DNA from: Anaerohalosphaeraceae bacterium
GTDB taxonomy: Bacteria > Planctomycetota > Phycisphaerae > Sedimentisphaerales > Anaerohalosphaeraceae
Assembly (NCBI GenBank): GCA_035378985.1
Contig: DAOSUR010000006.1
Span: 89,794-153,793, forward strand
Direction of reading: 5' to 3'
Length of the DNA stretch: 64,000 nucleotides
Position 1 is the first letter of the stretch. The number at the start of each line of letters is the position of its first letter. The notes beneath the pieces are model-generated. The model had not been told where the DNA came from. It searched no databases and saw only the letters and a list, made by a program, of their open reading frames with translations. The translations under genes and the position numbers were made by a program. Shown piece after piece: positions 33,749 through 43,800 of this stretch.

Positions 33749-35155
33749 ATGACCAAAACATCATTCTTTCCCGGAGGGTTCTCCTTTAGACACTCGGCAG
33801 GCGTACTGGCTGCTCTCTTCCTTATTCTCGCAGCGGTACCGGCCCATGCCCTCTTTCTGGTAAACAACGGCGGCTTTGATATCAATGCCGCAGATTGGAA
33901 TGCCGCCGGAGGCGGCGGCCCCTGGGCTCCCGGGCATGTCGCTACAGGCGGAAATCCCGGCGGATATCTCACTCTTCAAAGTAACGATAATACCTGGTCT
34001 GTCTGGTATCAGGTCATCAATGAAAACCTGAATGTCTGGGGAATTCCTGTCGGAACGACCATTGTTTTCGGGGCGGACATGATTGACTTGGGACCGGTTG
34101 GAAACAACACTGTGGGCGGCCTGAAAATTGAGGCATGGAACGGCGCAATGATTAATGACTACGCGATTCAGTTTCCTGTCACGACGTCCTGGCAGCGGTA
34201 TTCCGCCCAGTACACAATTCCCGCCGCCGCCCAAAGTCTGAAGATGGTTCTGACGAATGTCAACAACAACGGAAAAGGAGTTGCACGATACGGCTTTGAC
34301 AATGTCTTCTTTGCGATTCCGGGCGGCACACCGGCACTCAAGCCGGTTCCCTATGTCGGCCGAGGCCTCAATCCGGCCAATCCGATTCTCAGCTGGACGT
34401 ATCCGGACCCCAATCGTCCGGGCGATACCCTTACGGCGGATGTGTATGTTCTGGAAAGCAATGTGCTGCTCAGCCGAGAACCGAATATGGGGCCGGTCCT
34501 GGTGGACCCCGGTGTGGTAAAAGTGGCCGATGATATTACGGCTTCGAGCATCAATTTGTTGAATGCCGGCTACACGGTTCAGCAGGACAAATATTATTAC
34601 TGGGCGGTTCATGTCAACGACCCCACACTGGGCACCATCAAGGGCTTTACCTGGTACTTCCAGACCTTCGATGCTCCGCCGGTCAGCGCCAACGCCGGCG
34701 CCGATCAATACGTCTGGCTGACGATGAACGACGGCACTCCCACTGACGGCAAAGTGACCTTCACCCTCTCCGGATCCTATGTGGATGACGGCAAGAGCCC
34801 TGTAACGGCAACCTGGGCCCTCGATCCGGTCCTGACCCAGACGGACCCGGCGACGCAGGTTGTCATTCACAATCCCAACAGTCTGACCACTCAGGTAACG
34901 ATTGACAACACCGGCTGGTTCTTCTTTGTTCTTACGGCCCAGGACCAGGTCGGCTCGGCCTCAGACGTAGTGAACGTAGGAGTGTATGCAGGCGCCTGTG
35001 AAGCGGCTTATCAGGACCCGTCGGACATCCAGACCCGGTATCCGAACGGACACGGAGACATCAACGGCAACTGTGAAATCGACCTCGAAGACTTAGCCAT
35101 CCTCGCAAGGAGCTGGCTGGACTGCATGAGCAGCAAACTCGGCTGCACACCCTAA
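33749..35155 (+). CDS. Secreted carbohydrate-binding-like protein with dockerin-like tail
   Basis: 468 aa. Sec signal (about 1-34, ending AVPAHA), a CBM-like jelly-roll (about 37-195: NNGGFDINAADWNAAG, WQRYSAQYTIPAAAQSLKMVL, GFDNVFFAIPGG), a Fn3-like segment, a PKD-like domain (about 310-410: SANAGADQYVWLT) and a dockerin-like tail HGDINGNCEIDLEDLAILARSW. AGGAGGT is six bases before the ATG. No catalytic residues are visible. It sits between a LacI-type operator/promoter and a strong terminator, so it is a single-gene unit, likely a substrate-capture protein of the LacI-controlled locus. Confidence 0.87.
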   Translation: MTKTSFFPGGFSFRHSAGVLAALFLILAAVPAHALFLVNNGGFDINAADWNAAGGGGPWAPGHVATGGNPGGYLTLQSNDNTWSVWYQVINENLNVWGIPVGTTIVFGADMIDLGPVGNNTVGGLKIEAWNGAMINDYAIQFPVTTSWQRYSAQYTIPAAAQSLKMVLTNVNNNGKGVARYGFDNVFFAIPGGTPALKPVPYVGRGLNPANPILSWTYPDPNRPGDTLTADVYVLESNVLLSREPNMGPVLVDPGVVKVADDITASSINLLNAGYTVQQDKYYYWAVHVNDPTLGTIKGFTWYFQTFDAPPVSANAGADQYVWLTMNDGTPTDGKVTFTLSGSYVDDGKSPVTATWALDPVLTQTDPATQVVIHNPNSLTTQVTIDNTGWFFFVLTAQDQVGSASDVVNVGVYAGACEAAYQDPSDIQTRYPNGHGDINGNCEIDLEDLAILARSWLDCMSSKLGCTP

Positions 35156-35185
35156 CTTATGAAACGCCGCCGAAGAGCATAATTT

Positions 35186-35222
35186 AGAGAAGGCCGGAAA
35201 AAAACCGGCCTTCTCTTTCATT
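35186..35222 (+). terminator. Intrinsic terminator after the 33749 gene
   Basis: AGAGAAGGCCGG (35186-35197) pairs with CCGGCCTTCTCT (35205-35216), loop of seven A, followed by TTCATTT. The 12-bp stem is perfect. Confidence 0.85.
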
Positions 35223-35232
35223 TGGAAGGACT

Positions 35233-36048
35233 ATGTGCCTCAAAACTCAGAAATCCGCCGCCTTTACGCTGATTGAACTGCTGGTTGTCATCGCCATTAT
35301 CTCTCTTCTGCTGGCCGTCATCGTCCCCGCCCTGCGAAAAGCCAAAGAATCCGCCCGCGCCGTCGTCTGCCGAACGCACCTGAAAACCCTCGCGTTAGCC
35401 AATGAACTTTATGCCTCCCGCTGCGACAACTGGTACGTGCCGGTAATTGACACTACGATGACTGCCCGCGGCGAACCAACCTGGAACTCCAATACCCTCT
35501 TTCGTGAACTGGTCGGACTTCAAAGCGCCTATGTCGGCAGCAGTTATGTTCTCCCGCCGGAGTACCTCTGTCCCTCTGACAGGCAATCCAACGAGGCCTA
35601 CTGGAATCAGGCCGGCGTGACGTATGCCAATTTCGTCAGCTACGGCTGCAACCTGACTGACTGGGGCCCCGACTCCCGCAGTCCGGTCTCCTGGAGCGGC
35701 AACATTCCCGTGAGCACCTGGTCCTGCCGCTTCCGAGCCGGAATGCTCCGTACACCCGCCGAAGCGATTATGTTTGCCGACAGCGGCGACATCTGGGTCC
35801 GCAAAGCCGGCGCCGATTATAAAACCTATTGGAATCAGTACGGGCAGGACATCGTCAAATACCGCGCCCGCAATATGTGGCATCCCGTTTATTACCGACA
35901 CAAGGAAGGAGCCAACCTCTCCTTTTTTGACGGGCACGTCGAATTTCTTAAAAAGGAATCTCTCTTCTTCTACCAGAACAACACCGATACTCCTGATGAC
36001 GGGCGAAACAATCAGATTTGGTTCTGCATCCCCCAAAACCGTCCCTAA
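35233..36048 (+). CDS. H-X9-DG pseudopilin-like protein
   Basis: 271 aa. Prepilin signal and helix KSAAFTLIELLVVIAIISLL, then a globular domain ending in RHKEGANLSFFDGHVEFL, where His and DG are nine residues apart, the diagnostic H-X9-DG spacing. Several Cys residues (ERSYVLPPEYLCPSD region, NFVSYGCNL) may form disulfides. GGAAGG precedes the ATG. It starts 17 bp after the preceding gene's terminator, so read-through or a promoter inside the terminator region must drive it. Function unknown; such proteins often neighbour carbohydrate-active genes in this phylum. Confidence 0.87.
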   Translation: MCLKTQKSAAFTLIELLVVIAIISLLLAVIVPALRKAKESARAVVCRTHLKTLALANELYASRCDNWYVPVIDTTMTARGEPTWNSNTLFRELVGLQSAYVGSSYVLPPEYLCPSDRQSNEAYWNQAGVTYANFVSYGCNLTDWGPDSRSPVSWSGNIPVSTWSCRFRAGMLRTPAEAIMFADSGDIWVRKAGADYKTYWNQYGQDIVKYRARNMWHPVYYRHKEGANLSFFDGHVEFLKKESLFFYQNNTDTPDDGRNNQIWFCIPQNRP

Positions 36049-36089
36049 AGCACTCTGCTGAGCGGCGGTCAGTTTTGAGCCATTGCTGT

Positions 36090-37529
36090 TTATGCCGGCC
36101 GTTTGCCCCTTCGCTTTTCCAAAATCTGTCGGATTTCGTTGGCTTTCGTTTCGTCAATCTCATACGTGTAAATCACCGCGATTGCCAGCGCCGAGGTCGC
36201 CAGCGGAATCCCCACATCAAACACCCGCAGCCAGAACAGCGCTGCTTCCGGCTGAGCAGGGCCGAGATTCACATCAAAGCCGGACAGCCGCAGCAGAATC
36301 CCGGCCAGCAAACCGGCCGCCGACATCCCCACCTTCACCATCCACCAGTAAATCGCCCCGAACATCCCTTCCCGACGCTGTCCGCTTTGCAGTTCATCAT
36401 AATCGCACACATCCGAAATCATCGAGCCCATCAGGGTAAACAGCGACCCCGTCCCGAACGCCGCCAGCGGAGCCGCATAGAGCAGCCAATTCGGATGATT
36501 CGGATTATACCCGACCCACTTCAGGGCGTACCCCACCAGCGACAGCCCAATGGTGCAGAAAAAGGTCGGACGCTTGCCGATTCGTGTCGCCACCCAGCCG
36601 GTCAGCGGAATCACAATCACCAAGGTGACCGCCGACATCAGCGTGCCGTATAAGCCCTGAAGATGACCGCCCAGCTGGTCGCTTCCGCGGTACACATAAT
36701 AAATCATCACATACAGAGAAAACGACACACCCAGCTGATAGCCGTTGAATACCAAAAATGTCGCAGCACAAAGTTTCACAAACGGCCGGCATCGAAAGGT
36801 CTGCCCGAATGTCTTGAAAAAATCCAGCAGGTTTTTCCACACGCCGCCCGGCACCTGCGCCGCCGCCGGCATCTGGGCGAACCGCTCCCGACAGAAAATC
36901 GCCGGCACCACCCCCAGCACCGCCACCGCCGCCCCGATAAAGACCGCTAAAACCCGGGCCCCCTGCACTTTATCCGTAAAGAGCTTCTCATCGGCCATCA
37001 GCGCATAAAACCACGGTGCAATCAGCCAGGCGGCCTGTCCGACCGTATTGGCGAAGGTATGCAGGCGGGTGCGTTCGTGATAATCCGGCGTCATCTCATA
37101 GCCGAACGCTACAAACGGCGTCGCATAGACCGTGTAGGCCCCGAAAAACGCCAGTGAAGCTGTCAGAAAAACCCAGAAATAAAATGCCTGGCTGTGCCCG
37201 GCCGGCAGCTGCCACATCAGAGCAAAAATCACCCCCGATGCAATCGCCCCCCAGAAAATGTAAGGACGCCGCCGTCCCCACCGCGACCGCGTATTGTCCG
37301 AGATGTACCCCATCACAGGGTCCGTCAGCGCATCAAACGCACGCGGGACAGCGGCCAGCAAGCCCACCAGCACCGGGTCCACCTTCAGCCCCAGATTCAG
37401 AATCACCGCCATTGCCGGCAGGGCCGCCGCCTGAAGGTTGTTGACAAACATCCCCACCGCATATGCCGACTTCTGCACCAGCCCAATCCGGTCTTCAGGG
37501 GCCGTTTTTGAGGAAGAACCGAAAATCAT
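36090..37529 (-). CDS. GPH-family sugar:cation symporter (MFS)
   Basis: 479 aa with about 12 membrane helices. The cytoplasmic loop motif DALTDPVMGYISDNTRSRWG followed by RRRPYIFWGA is the signature of the glycoside-pentoside-hexuronide family (MelB-like). Members import oligosaccharides, galactosides, xylosides or glucuronides with Na+ or H+. AGGAG precedes the ATG at 37529; the longer frame adds a polar N-terminus unlikely in this family. It is divergent from the agarase-like gene across a 170 bp region holding both promoters and a LacI-type operator, so uptake and degradation are likely induced together. Confidence 0.92.
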   Translation of the reverse strand: MIFGSSSKTAPEDRIGLVQKSAYAVGMFVNNLQAAALPAMAVILNLGLKVDPVLVGLLAAVPRAFDALTDPVMGYISDNTRSRWGRRRPYIFWGAIASGVIFALMWQLPAGHSQAFYFWVFLTASLAFFGAYTVYATPFVAFGYEMTPDYHERTRLHTFANTVGQAAWLIAPWFYALMADEKLFTDKVQGARVLAVFIGAAVAVLGVVPAIFCRERFAQMPAAAQVPGGVWKNLLDFFKTFGQTFRCRPFVKLCAATFLVFNGYQLGVSFSLYVMIYYVYRGSDQLGGHLQGLYGTLMSAVTLVIVIPLTGWVATRIGKRPTFFCTIGLSLVGYALKWVGYNPNHPNWLLYAAPLAAFGTGSLFTLMGSMISDVCDYDELQSGQRREGMFGAIYWWMVKVGMSAAGLLAGILLRLSGFDVNLGPAQPEAALFWLRVFDVGIPLATSALAIAVIYTYEIDETKANEIRQILEKRRGKRPA

Positions 37530-37581
37530 CTGTCTCCTTTCCGTTTCAACAGGGCCGCCGCTCCTGAACTCTCCGAACGTC

Positions 37582-37611
37582 AGCATAAAAAAACCCGGCG
37601 GTTTCTGTCAA
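37582..37611 (-). promoter_or_regulatory. Promoter of the GPH transporter gene
   Basis: Minus strand TTGACA (37611-37606), 18 bp, TATGCT (37587-37582), giving a leader of about 45 nt. Confidence 0.5.
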
Positions 37612-37619
37612 GATTTCTC

Positions 37620-37647
37620 TTGACGAAAAAACAAAATATTTTAAAAT
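37620..37647 (+). promoter_or_regulatory. Promoter of the agarase-like gene
   Basis: TTGACG (37620-37625), 16 bp, TAAAAT (37642-37647). The operator begins at the next base. Confidence 0.55.
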
Positions 37648-37663
37648 AGCAAACGGTTTTTAT
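37648..37663 (+). promoter_or_regulatory. LacI-type operator, agarase-like gene promoter
   Basis: AGCAAACGGTTTTTAT, sharing AGCAAACGGTTT with the lacI site at 39745. It starts right after the -10 box and covers the start site, so bound repressor would block transcription. It also lies about 37 bp upstream of the divergent transporter promoter. Confidence 0.6.
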
Positions 37664-37700
37664 CGAATTTGCCAAAAACATCTTCTCAGGAGAAATGTCC

Positions 37701-39665
37701 ATGGCCTCATCCTTCTCAATCCGCCAAAGACCGTCCCGAACGGCTGTATTGTACCTGGTCTGTTTTTCTTTGCCGTTTTTCCCTGTCCGCGGATCGGCTC
37801 AATCCTCATCGGTCAATCCCGCGGCTCTGACAGGCCCTTACTCCGTTCAGAAAGATGAAAACGGAAAATACTGGTTCGTCGATTCCGCAGGCCGACGATT
37901 CCTTTCTCTCGGCATCAACAACATCAACGCTGAGCCCTTCCGTCCACGCCCGAACACCCAGTATTACAACCCCGTCCCGACCCTTTTTAAAGGGGATTTT
38001 AACGCCTGGAAGCAGGAGGTTCTGCAGCTGCTCCGGGACCATGGGTTTACCACCATCGGCGCCTGGTCCGACGGACGCCTGTACGACGGCCCCATCCCGG
38101 GCACCATCTGCCTATATGTAGCCGCTCACGGCTCCGACCGCTGTCTGGACGCTCTTCGTCCGGACTTTGAGAAACGCGTCCTCCAAAACATCCAAACCGT
38201 CCTCGACCGATACCCTCACAGAAACAATCTGCTCGGGGTCTTTCTGGATAACGAAATGCCCTGGTACGGTCATGCTCCCTGGGGCGAAATCCCCAATTCA
38301 ACGCTTTTGGAGGCTGCCCTTGCCCTTCCCAAAGAAGATGCCGCGCATCAGGCCGCCGTCAAATTTCTCCGGCAGCGATACAGTTCTGCAGACAATCTCG
38401 CCAAGGCCTGGGGCAAGCCGCTCGACTCCTGGGACAACCTGACCGCCGACTATGCCCGCTCCTGCCTGAGTCCGGCGGCCCATCAGGACCGACAGGCCTT
38501 CATCGGTTATGCCGCCGACGCTTTCTTTCGCATCTCCACCCAAATCGTTCGCCAAATGATGCCCGGTGTGCTCATTTTAGGCACCCGTTTTGCCGCTTAT
38601 GCTCCTCAGCCGGCCGTCGAGACCTGCGGACGGTATTGCGATGTTATCTCTTTCAATGATTATCGCGCTGCCCCTGCCGCTGATCCGGATATGATTGCCC
38701 GCTACTGGATTTGGGGCGGACAGAAACCTCTGCTTATCACGGAATATTCCTGGCGTGCCGAAGAAAACACCAGCGGCAACCCCAATACCGGCGGTGCCGG
38801 CGCCGTCGTGAAAACACAGGCCCAGCGTGCTGAAAACTATCAAAAATATGTCGAAGACCTTTTGTCTTACCCTATCGTGATTGGGGCTCATTGGTTCGAA
38901 TTTGCCGACCAGTCTCCCCAGGGCCGGTTTGACGGCGAAAACTCCAATTACGGCATTGTAGATATTTACCATCGCCGATACACAGAATTGCTGGCCGCAA
39001 TGAAGCAAACCAATACACGAATCGCAGAAATCCACGCCAAGTCTCCAAAAACAGCTCCGACCGAATTTCCCAAACCCAAAAAAGTGCGCCTCGAAATCGC
39101 CCAGCGTCCCGAACGCCCGCCCTTCATTAACCTGCTCCACGCCGAACCGCTCAAAAAGCCCGAACTTTTCCAGGCACCGGACGCCTCCATCCAGCTCGAG
39201 ATCCTTGCTCAAAATCAAGGCGTCCAAATCCTGCTGCAAACCGGACGCGACTGGGGCTGCGGCCTGCTCCTGTTCGGCCCCAAAGAAGCCAAAAGGACTC
39301 AAGGACCCGATTTTGCCTCTGATTTGGACGGCTACAGTGCTGTCGAACTCGATACTGAAATCCCGCAAGCCCTTGCTTTTCAATGCTTTATCGACGAGGC
39401 GGGAGTCGATCGCCCTGACGCTGCCTCCTATGACACCTGCGCCGGCGACGATGCCGAAAGTTTCATTTTCCCACTCACTCACGGCAGCGGAACCCGAAAA
39501 ATCTACCGGCTGAACCTGACGGAACTGGAACCCAGAACCGCCTGGGGCAATCAGAAAGGGGCCGGCCGTGTGGACCTGTTCGCCCTCAAAGGCATTGGCC
39601 TGTACTTCCCCGGCAGTCAGGGAAGCCACACGGTCAAACTTTATGCCCTCAAACTCGTCCGATAA
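37701..39665 (+). CDS. Secreted clan GH-A glycoside hydrolase, agarase-like
   Basis: 654 aa. A signal peptide (about 1-33) is followed by a TIM-barrel domain: YWFVDSAGRRFLSLGINNIN near the start, acid/base Glu185 in LGVFLDNEMPWYG, and nucleophile Glu348 in KPLLITEYSWRAEE. This arrangement and the DNE-[LM]-x-W motif resemble GH50-type beta-agarases; the C-terminal 200 residues (after about 450) form a beta-rich domain. It should cut beta-linkages of a marine-type galactan or similar polymer, but the substrate is not proven. ATG 37701 is eight bases from AGGAG. Expression is probably repressed by LacI through the operator at 37648. Confidence 0.82.
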   Translation: MASSFSIRQRPSRTAVLYLVCFSLPFFPVRGSAQSSSVNPAALTGPYSVQKDENGKYWFVDSAGRRFLSLGINNINAEPFRPRPNTQYYNPVPTLFKGDFNAWKQEVLQLLRDHGFTTIGAWSDGRLYDGPIPGTICLYVAAHGSDRCLDALRPDFEKRVLQNIQTVLDRYPHRNNLLGVFLDNEMPWYGHAPWGEIPNSTLLEAALALPKEDAAHQAAVKFLRQRYSSADNLAKAWGKPLDSWDNLTADYARSCLSPAAHQDRQAFIGYAADAFFRISTQIVRQMMPGVLILGTRFAAYAPQPAVETCGRYCDVISFNDYRAAPAADPDMIARYWIWGGQKPLLITEYSWRAEENTSGNPNTGGAGAVVKTQAQRAENYQKYVEDLLSYPIVIGAHWFEFADQSPQGRFDGENSNYGIVDIYHRRYTELLAAMKQTNTRIAEIHAKSPKTAPTEFPKPKKVRLEIAQRPERPPFINLLHAEPLKKPELFQAPDASIQLEILAQNQGVQILLQTGRDWGCGLLLFGPKEAKRTQGPDFASDLDGYSAVELDTEIPQALAFQCFIDEAGVDRPDAASYDTCAGDDAESFIFPLTHGSGTRKIYRLNLTELEPRTAWGNQKGAGRVDLFALKGIGLYFPGSQGSHTVKLYALKLVR

Positions 39666-39706
39666 CTCTCCGCGCCGCGCCGCGGCTTTTCCTTCAAAAA
39701 GAATCG

Positions 39707-39735
39707 TTGACATCGGACATCTGAAAAGATATAAT
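39707..39735 (+). promoter_or_regulatory. Perfect consensus sigma-70 promoter of lacI
   Basis: TTGACA (39707-39712), exactly 17 bp, TATAAT (39730-39735). All twelve bases match consensus, so tight repression is needed; the operator at 39745-39760 covers the start site. Confidence 0.75.
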
Positions 39736-39744
39736 ACTTGCATA

Positions 39745-39760
39745 AGCAAACGGTTTCTAA
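39745..39760 (+). promoter_or_regulatory. LacI-type operator, autoregulatory
   Basis: AGCAAACGGTTTCTAA with the inner palindrome AAAC-G-GTTT, 10 bp after the -10 box of the lacI promoter. Near-identical sites lie at 33342, 33583 and 37648. Confidence 0.65.
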
Positions 39761-39800
39761 TTGTGTTTTTGAACAGGAAAACAAGAAGGACCTTTCAACG

Positions 39801-40832
39801 ATGAAATCGACGGCTCCAAGCTTGAGTGACGTAGCCGCCCAGGCGGGCGTCAGCAAATCCACCGTCAGCCGCATCCTAAACAACCGGCTCGGAAACGGCT
39901 TCTCGGTCAAAGAGGAAGTGCGTCAGCGCGTCCTCGAAATCGCCCGCAAGCTGAACTACCGCCCCAACCTCATCGCCAAGAGTCTGACGATGCGGTCCAC
40001 CAAGATGATTCACATCATCGGCGGCAATCACGCCCTCAGCCAGCTCGGAAACATCTATCAGACCGTCGTCAACCATATCACTGAAGTCATCGATTCCCAG
40101 GGGCAGGGATTTGACGTCACCGTCGATATGTCCAAACACGGACCGGATGAAAGCGAAATGCCCGCATGGAAAATCGATGGAGCCGTCATCCTCGCCCGCT
40201 GCACCGAACCGACCATGGACGAAATCCTTCAATTGGGCATCCCCTATGTCGTCATTAACGGCCCCGCCCCGACCGGCGGAACCTCCGTCGTCCCCGATGA
40301 TGTCCAGGGAACTCGCCTGGCCCTCAAACATTTGACAGAACTGGGCCATCGCAAAATCGCCTATACGCCCCCGCCCCGAAAATATATGATGGTCGGCCAT
40401 TCGAGCATTGCAGACCGGCAGGAAACCTATATTGCCCAGATGAAGAAAAACGGCCTTGAACCCATAATCAGCCCCCACGATGTGCTCGACGATACTGAAA
40501 AACTGCTCCGGGATTTGGTGTTCGAAAGAAAAGCGACCGCCATCCTGGCTTATGGACATATGGAAGCTCTCAACCTTCTGCAGGCTGCTCACTCCCTCGA
40601 AATCCCTGTCCCCGAACGGCTCAGCGTGATGTGCTTCTGCGACCATTACGCCAACAGGATTATGAGCCCGGGGCTGACCTTTATTGACCTCGGTTCCGCT
40701 CAAATGGGAACCCTCGCCGCCCAACTGCTCCTTGAACAAATCACGCAGCCCGAAAAGCAAAAACCCAAACGGGTGGTCCTCGACGAAACGCTCTGCGTTC
40801 GAAGCACAACCGCACCGCCTCCTTCGAATTGA
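39801..40832 (+). CDS. LacI family transcriptional regulator
   Basis: 343 aa. The N-terminal LacI helix-turn-helix is LSDVAAQAGVSKSTVSRILN with hinge sequence YRPNLIAKSL, followed by a periplasmic-binding-protein-like effector domain (VPDDVQGTRLALKHLTELGH, ILAYGHMEALNLLQAAHSL, VMCFCDHYANRIMSPGLTFID). ATG 39801 with AGGA upstream; the longer frame would start inside the operator. It lies directly behind a consensus promoter with an operator and 20 bp before the GH94-like gene, so regulator and phosphorylase form one operon. The effector is probably an oligosaccharide or sugar phosphate. Confidence 0.94.
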   Translation: MKSTAPSLSDVAAQAGVSKSTVSRILNNRLGNGFSVKEEVRQRVLEIARKLNYRPNLIAKSLTMRSTKMIHIIGGNHALSQLGNIYQTVVNHITEVIDSQGQGFDVTVDMSKHGPDESEMPAWKIDGAVILARCTEPTMDEILQLGIPYVVINGPAPTGGTSVVPDDVQGTRLALKHLTELGHRKIAYTPPPRKYMMVGHSSIADRQETYIAQMKKNGLEPIISPHDVLDDTEKLLRDLVFERKATAILAYGHMEALNLLQAAHSLEIPVPERLSVMCFCDHYANRIMSPGLTFIDLGSAQMGTLAAQLLLEQITQPEKQKPKRVVLDETLCVRSTTAPPPSN

Positions 40833-40852
40833 GCCCAACACGGATCGAATCC

Positions 40853-43800
40853 ATGAAAACAAAAATCGCCAACCCGAAAGTCCTCCAAACAAAAACCGAA
40901 CTGCCGACCGGTTATCATCTTGAGCCCGGCGGAGTCTTCCGCATCGACCAGTACGACAGCCGGCCGGCCTTTGCAGGATTCCTCCCCGGAATCGGCGGAC
41001 CGGACGGCGTGCCCCTCTGGTGCCTGTATGTCAACCGCGGTCAGGCCGTCTCCTCTTTCGGCGTCGCCAACAAAAACCACGCCATCCTCGAATTTCTGCC
41101 CGCCAACTGGGCGTACCAGATGACCCCCATCCAGGGCTTTCGCACCTTCTGCTTCGCTGATGAGGTCTTTTTGGAACCCTTCGGCCTTCGCAGCCGCCCC
41201 ACTGACAGTGTCCGGCGCACCCTTTGGATCGAAATGGACCGCATCAAAATCCGCGAAGACAACGAGCCATTCGGCCTGCGGTTTGAAGTCGTCTATTTTT
41301 CCCCCGTCAGCCGGCCGCTCGGCTCGCTCATTCGTCTTCTGACCGTCACGAATCTGACGGTCAAAACCAGAAAGCTCTTCCTCCTGGACGGCCTGGCGCA
41401 GCTGCTGCCGGCGGGCTTTACAGAACTGGGCATCAAAACCATGCGCCGTATCTACGAGGCCTATGCCTCCGTTCGGCTCATCGACGGCCGCATTCCGTTT
41501 TATGCCGCACGCGTTCGGGTTCACGATGAGGCCGAAGTCGAGGAGGTGCAAAGCGGAAACTTTTACGCCTCCTGGCTCAGCGAGGGCGATTATCTGCTGC
41601 CCGTTGAACCCTACTACGACCCCGACGTCATTTTCGGCACCGATCAGGACCTCCTCCTGCCGCGGCACTTTACCCCGCAGGGGCTGCCCGACCGCTCCCG
41701 TCAGGTCGGCGAAAACAAACTCCCCTGCGCTCTGACTCCGGTTCAGACCGCTCTGGGTCCGCAGGAATCTCTTGTCTTGGTGTCGATCGCCGGAATGGCC
41801 CCGAACGAATCGCTTTTGAAGACATTCCTGTCCAATTTCCAGAAATTATCTGATTTTGAATCCGCCTCCCGACAGAGCCGTAAAACCATCGAAACGCTCA
41901 CAGCGCCCGCTTTCACGCTTTCCGGTGACCCGCGATTGGACGGCTATGCCCGTCAGAACTTCCTCGATAATATCCTCCGAGGGGGCATTCCGTATTCGCT
42001 GCCTTCCCGCCGGGGGCCTGTCCTGCTGCATCTGTATTCCCGAAGACACGGCGACGCCGAACGAGACTACAACTTCTTCGACCTGCCCGCCTGTCCTCTT
42101 TCCAGCGGAGAAGGAAACTACCGCGACATCTGCCAGAACCGCCGAAACAATCTCTGGTTCTATCCCCAAACGGCGGATGCGGAAATCCGAATGTTTGCCT
42201 CTCTGCTCCAGCCGGACGGCTACAATCCTCTCTCTGTGAAAGGATACCGGTGGCTCTGGCCGCAAAGCGACAATCCCGTGCACATCTGCCCTTCAGAGGA
42301 TTCTGCCGCACAAGACGCCTTTGTCTCCATTCTGAAACGGCCCTTCCTGCCCGGAGAACTCCTGGCCTGGGCCAACCTGTACGCCCCGAATCTTCCCGAC
42401 CGGCACTCCTGGCTTGAACAGATTCTCTCCCGCTGCGACGTTCATCTGGAGGCCAGCGGCCACGAAGGCGGCTATTGGATAGACCACTGGACCTACATTA
42501 CCGACCTGCTTGAATCCTATGAGGCCCTCTACCCGGAACGCATCCAAACCGTTCTGACGGAGCCGGCTGATATCGAATGGTTCTGTGAACCGGCCCAGGT
42601 TGTGGACCGCCGGCAGAAGTATCTCCTGCGGAAAAAAGGGCTCCGGCAGCTTCACGCGGTACAGGATGCCCCCTGTCCGCCGGTTCCCCTGCCGCCGGTA
42701 ACGCTCTTCGGAAAACTCTGCGCCCTGCTGGCCCTGAAAATCGTCTCGCTCGACTTCGAAGGCCGCGGCGTTGAAATGGAGGCGGGCCGGCCCGGCTGGA
42801 ACGATGCTCTCAACGGTCTGCCCGGTCTGTTCGGCTCCTCCACCTGCGAAACGGCGGAAATCTGCCGCCTGACCCGCTGGCTCCTGCGCATCCTGCCGAC
42901 GATTCCGGATACACGCTTCCCCGAGGCCGTTGCCGACCTGCTCGAAGCCGTCCTGGCCGATGTCCGTTCGGATTATTCCTGGCATCGAGCCGCCGACATT
43001 CGGGAGTCCTACCGCCGGAAAATCTATCAAAACAGCTCCGACAAAACCCGGCTCGTTAAAGGAGCCGTACTTAAAAAACTGCTGCAGGGCATCCTGGCCC
43101 GCTGCGAAAAAGCCGTTCAGGAGTCCATCAATCCGCAAAACGGCCTTTTGCATACGTACTATTTCCATACCCCGCAGCCGCCCTCGGCGAACCGCCTTGA
43201 AGACATCCGCTCATTTGAAGCCCATCCGCTGCCGCTCTTCCTCGAAGGGCAGGTCCATTGGCTGCGCATCTGCGATACCCAAACCGCCCGCCGCATCGCC
43301 GCCGCCGTCCGGCAAAGTCCCCTGCTCGACCCGCAGCTGAAGATGTACAAACTCAACGAATCGCTGGAATCCTGCTCGCCGGAAATCGGTCGGGCCCGGA
43401 CCTTCACACGCGGCTGGTTCGAAAACGAATCCGTCTGGCTTCACATGACCTACAAATACCTGCTCGAGCTGCTCAAGCACGGCCTCCATGAGGACTTCTT
43501 CGAGGATGCCCAAACCATGCTCGTTCCCTTTATGAAGCCCCAGGTGTACGGACGCAGCATCCTCGAAAACAGCTCTTTTATCGCTTCCTCCGTCTGTCCG
43601 GACCCGGAGGCCCGCGGACGCGGCTTTGTCGCCCGCCTGTCCGGCAGCACCGCCGAATTCATCCACATCTGGCTCCTGCTGACCGTCGGTGCCCGTCCCT
43701 TCCGCCTGGATGCCGGCCGGCTCATTTTTGACCCCGCACCAGCCCTGCCCGGCGAGTGGTTCACCAAACAGCCCCATACAATTCGATGGAAAGACCGCTC

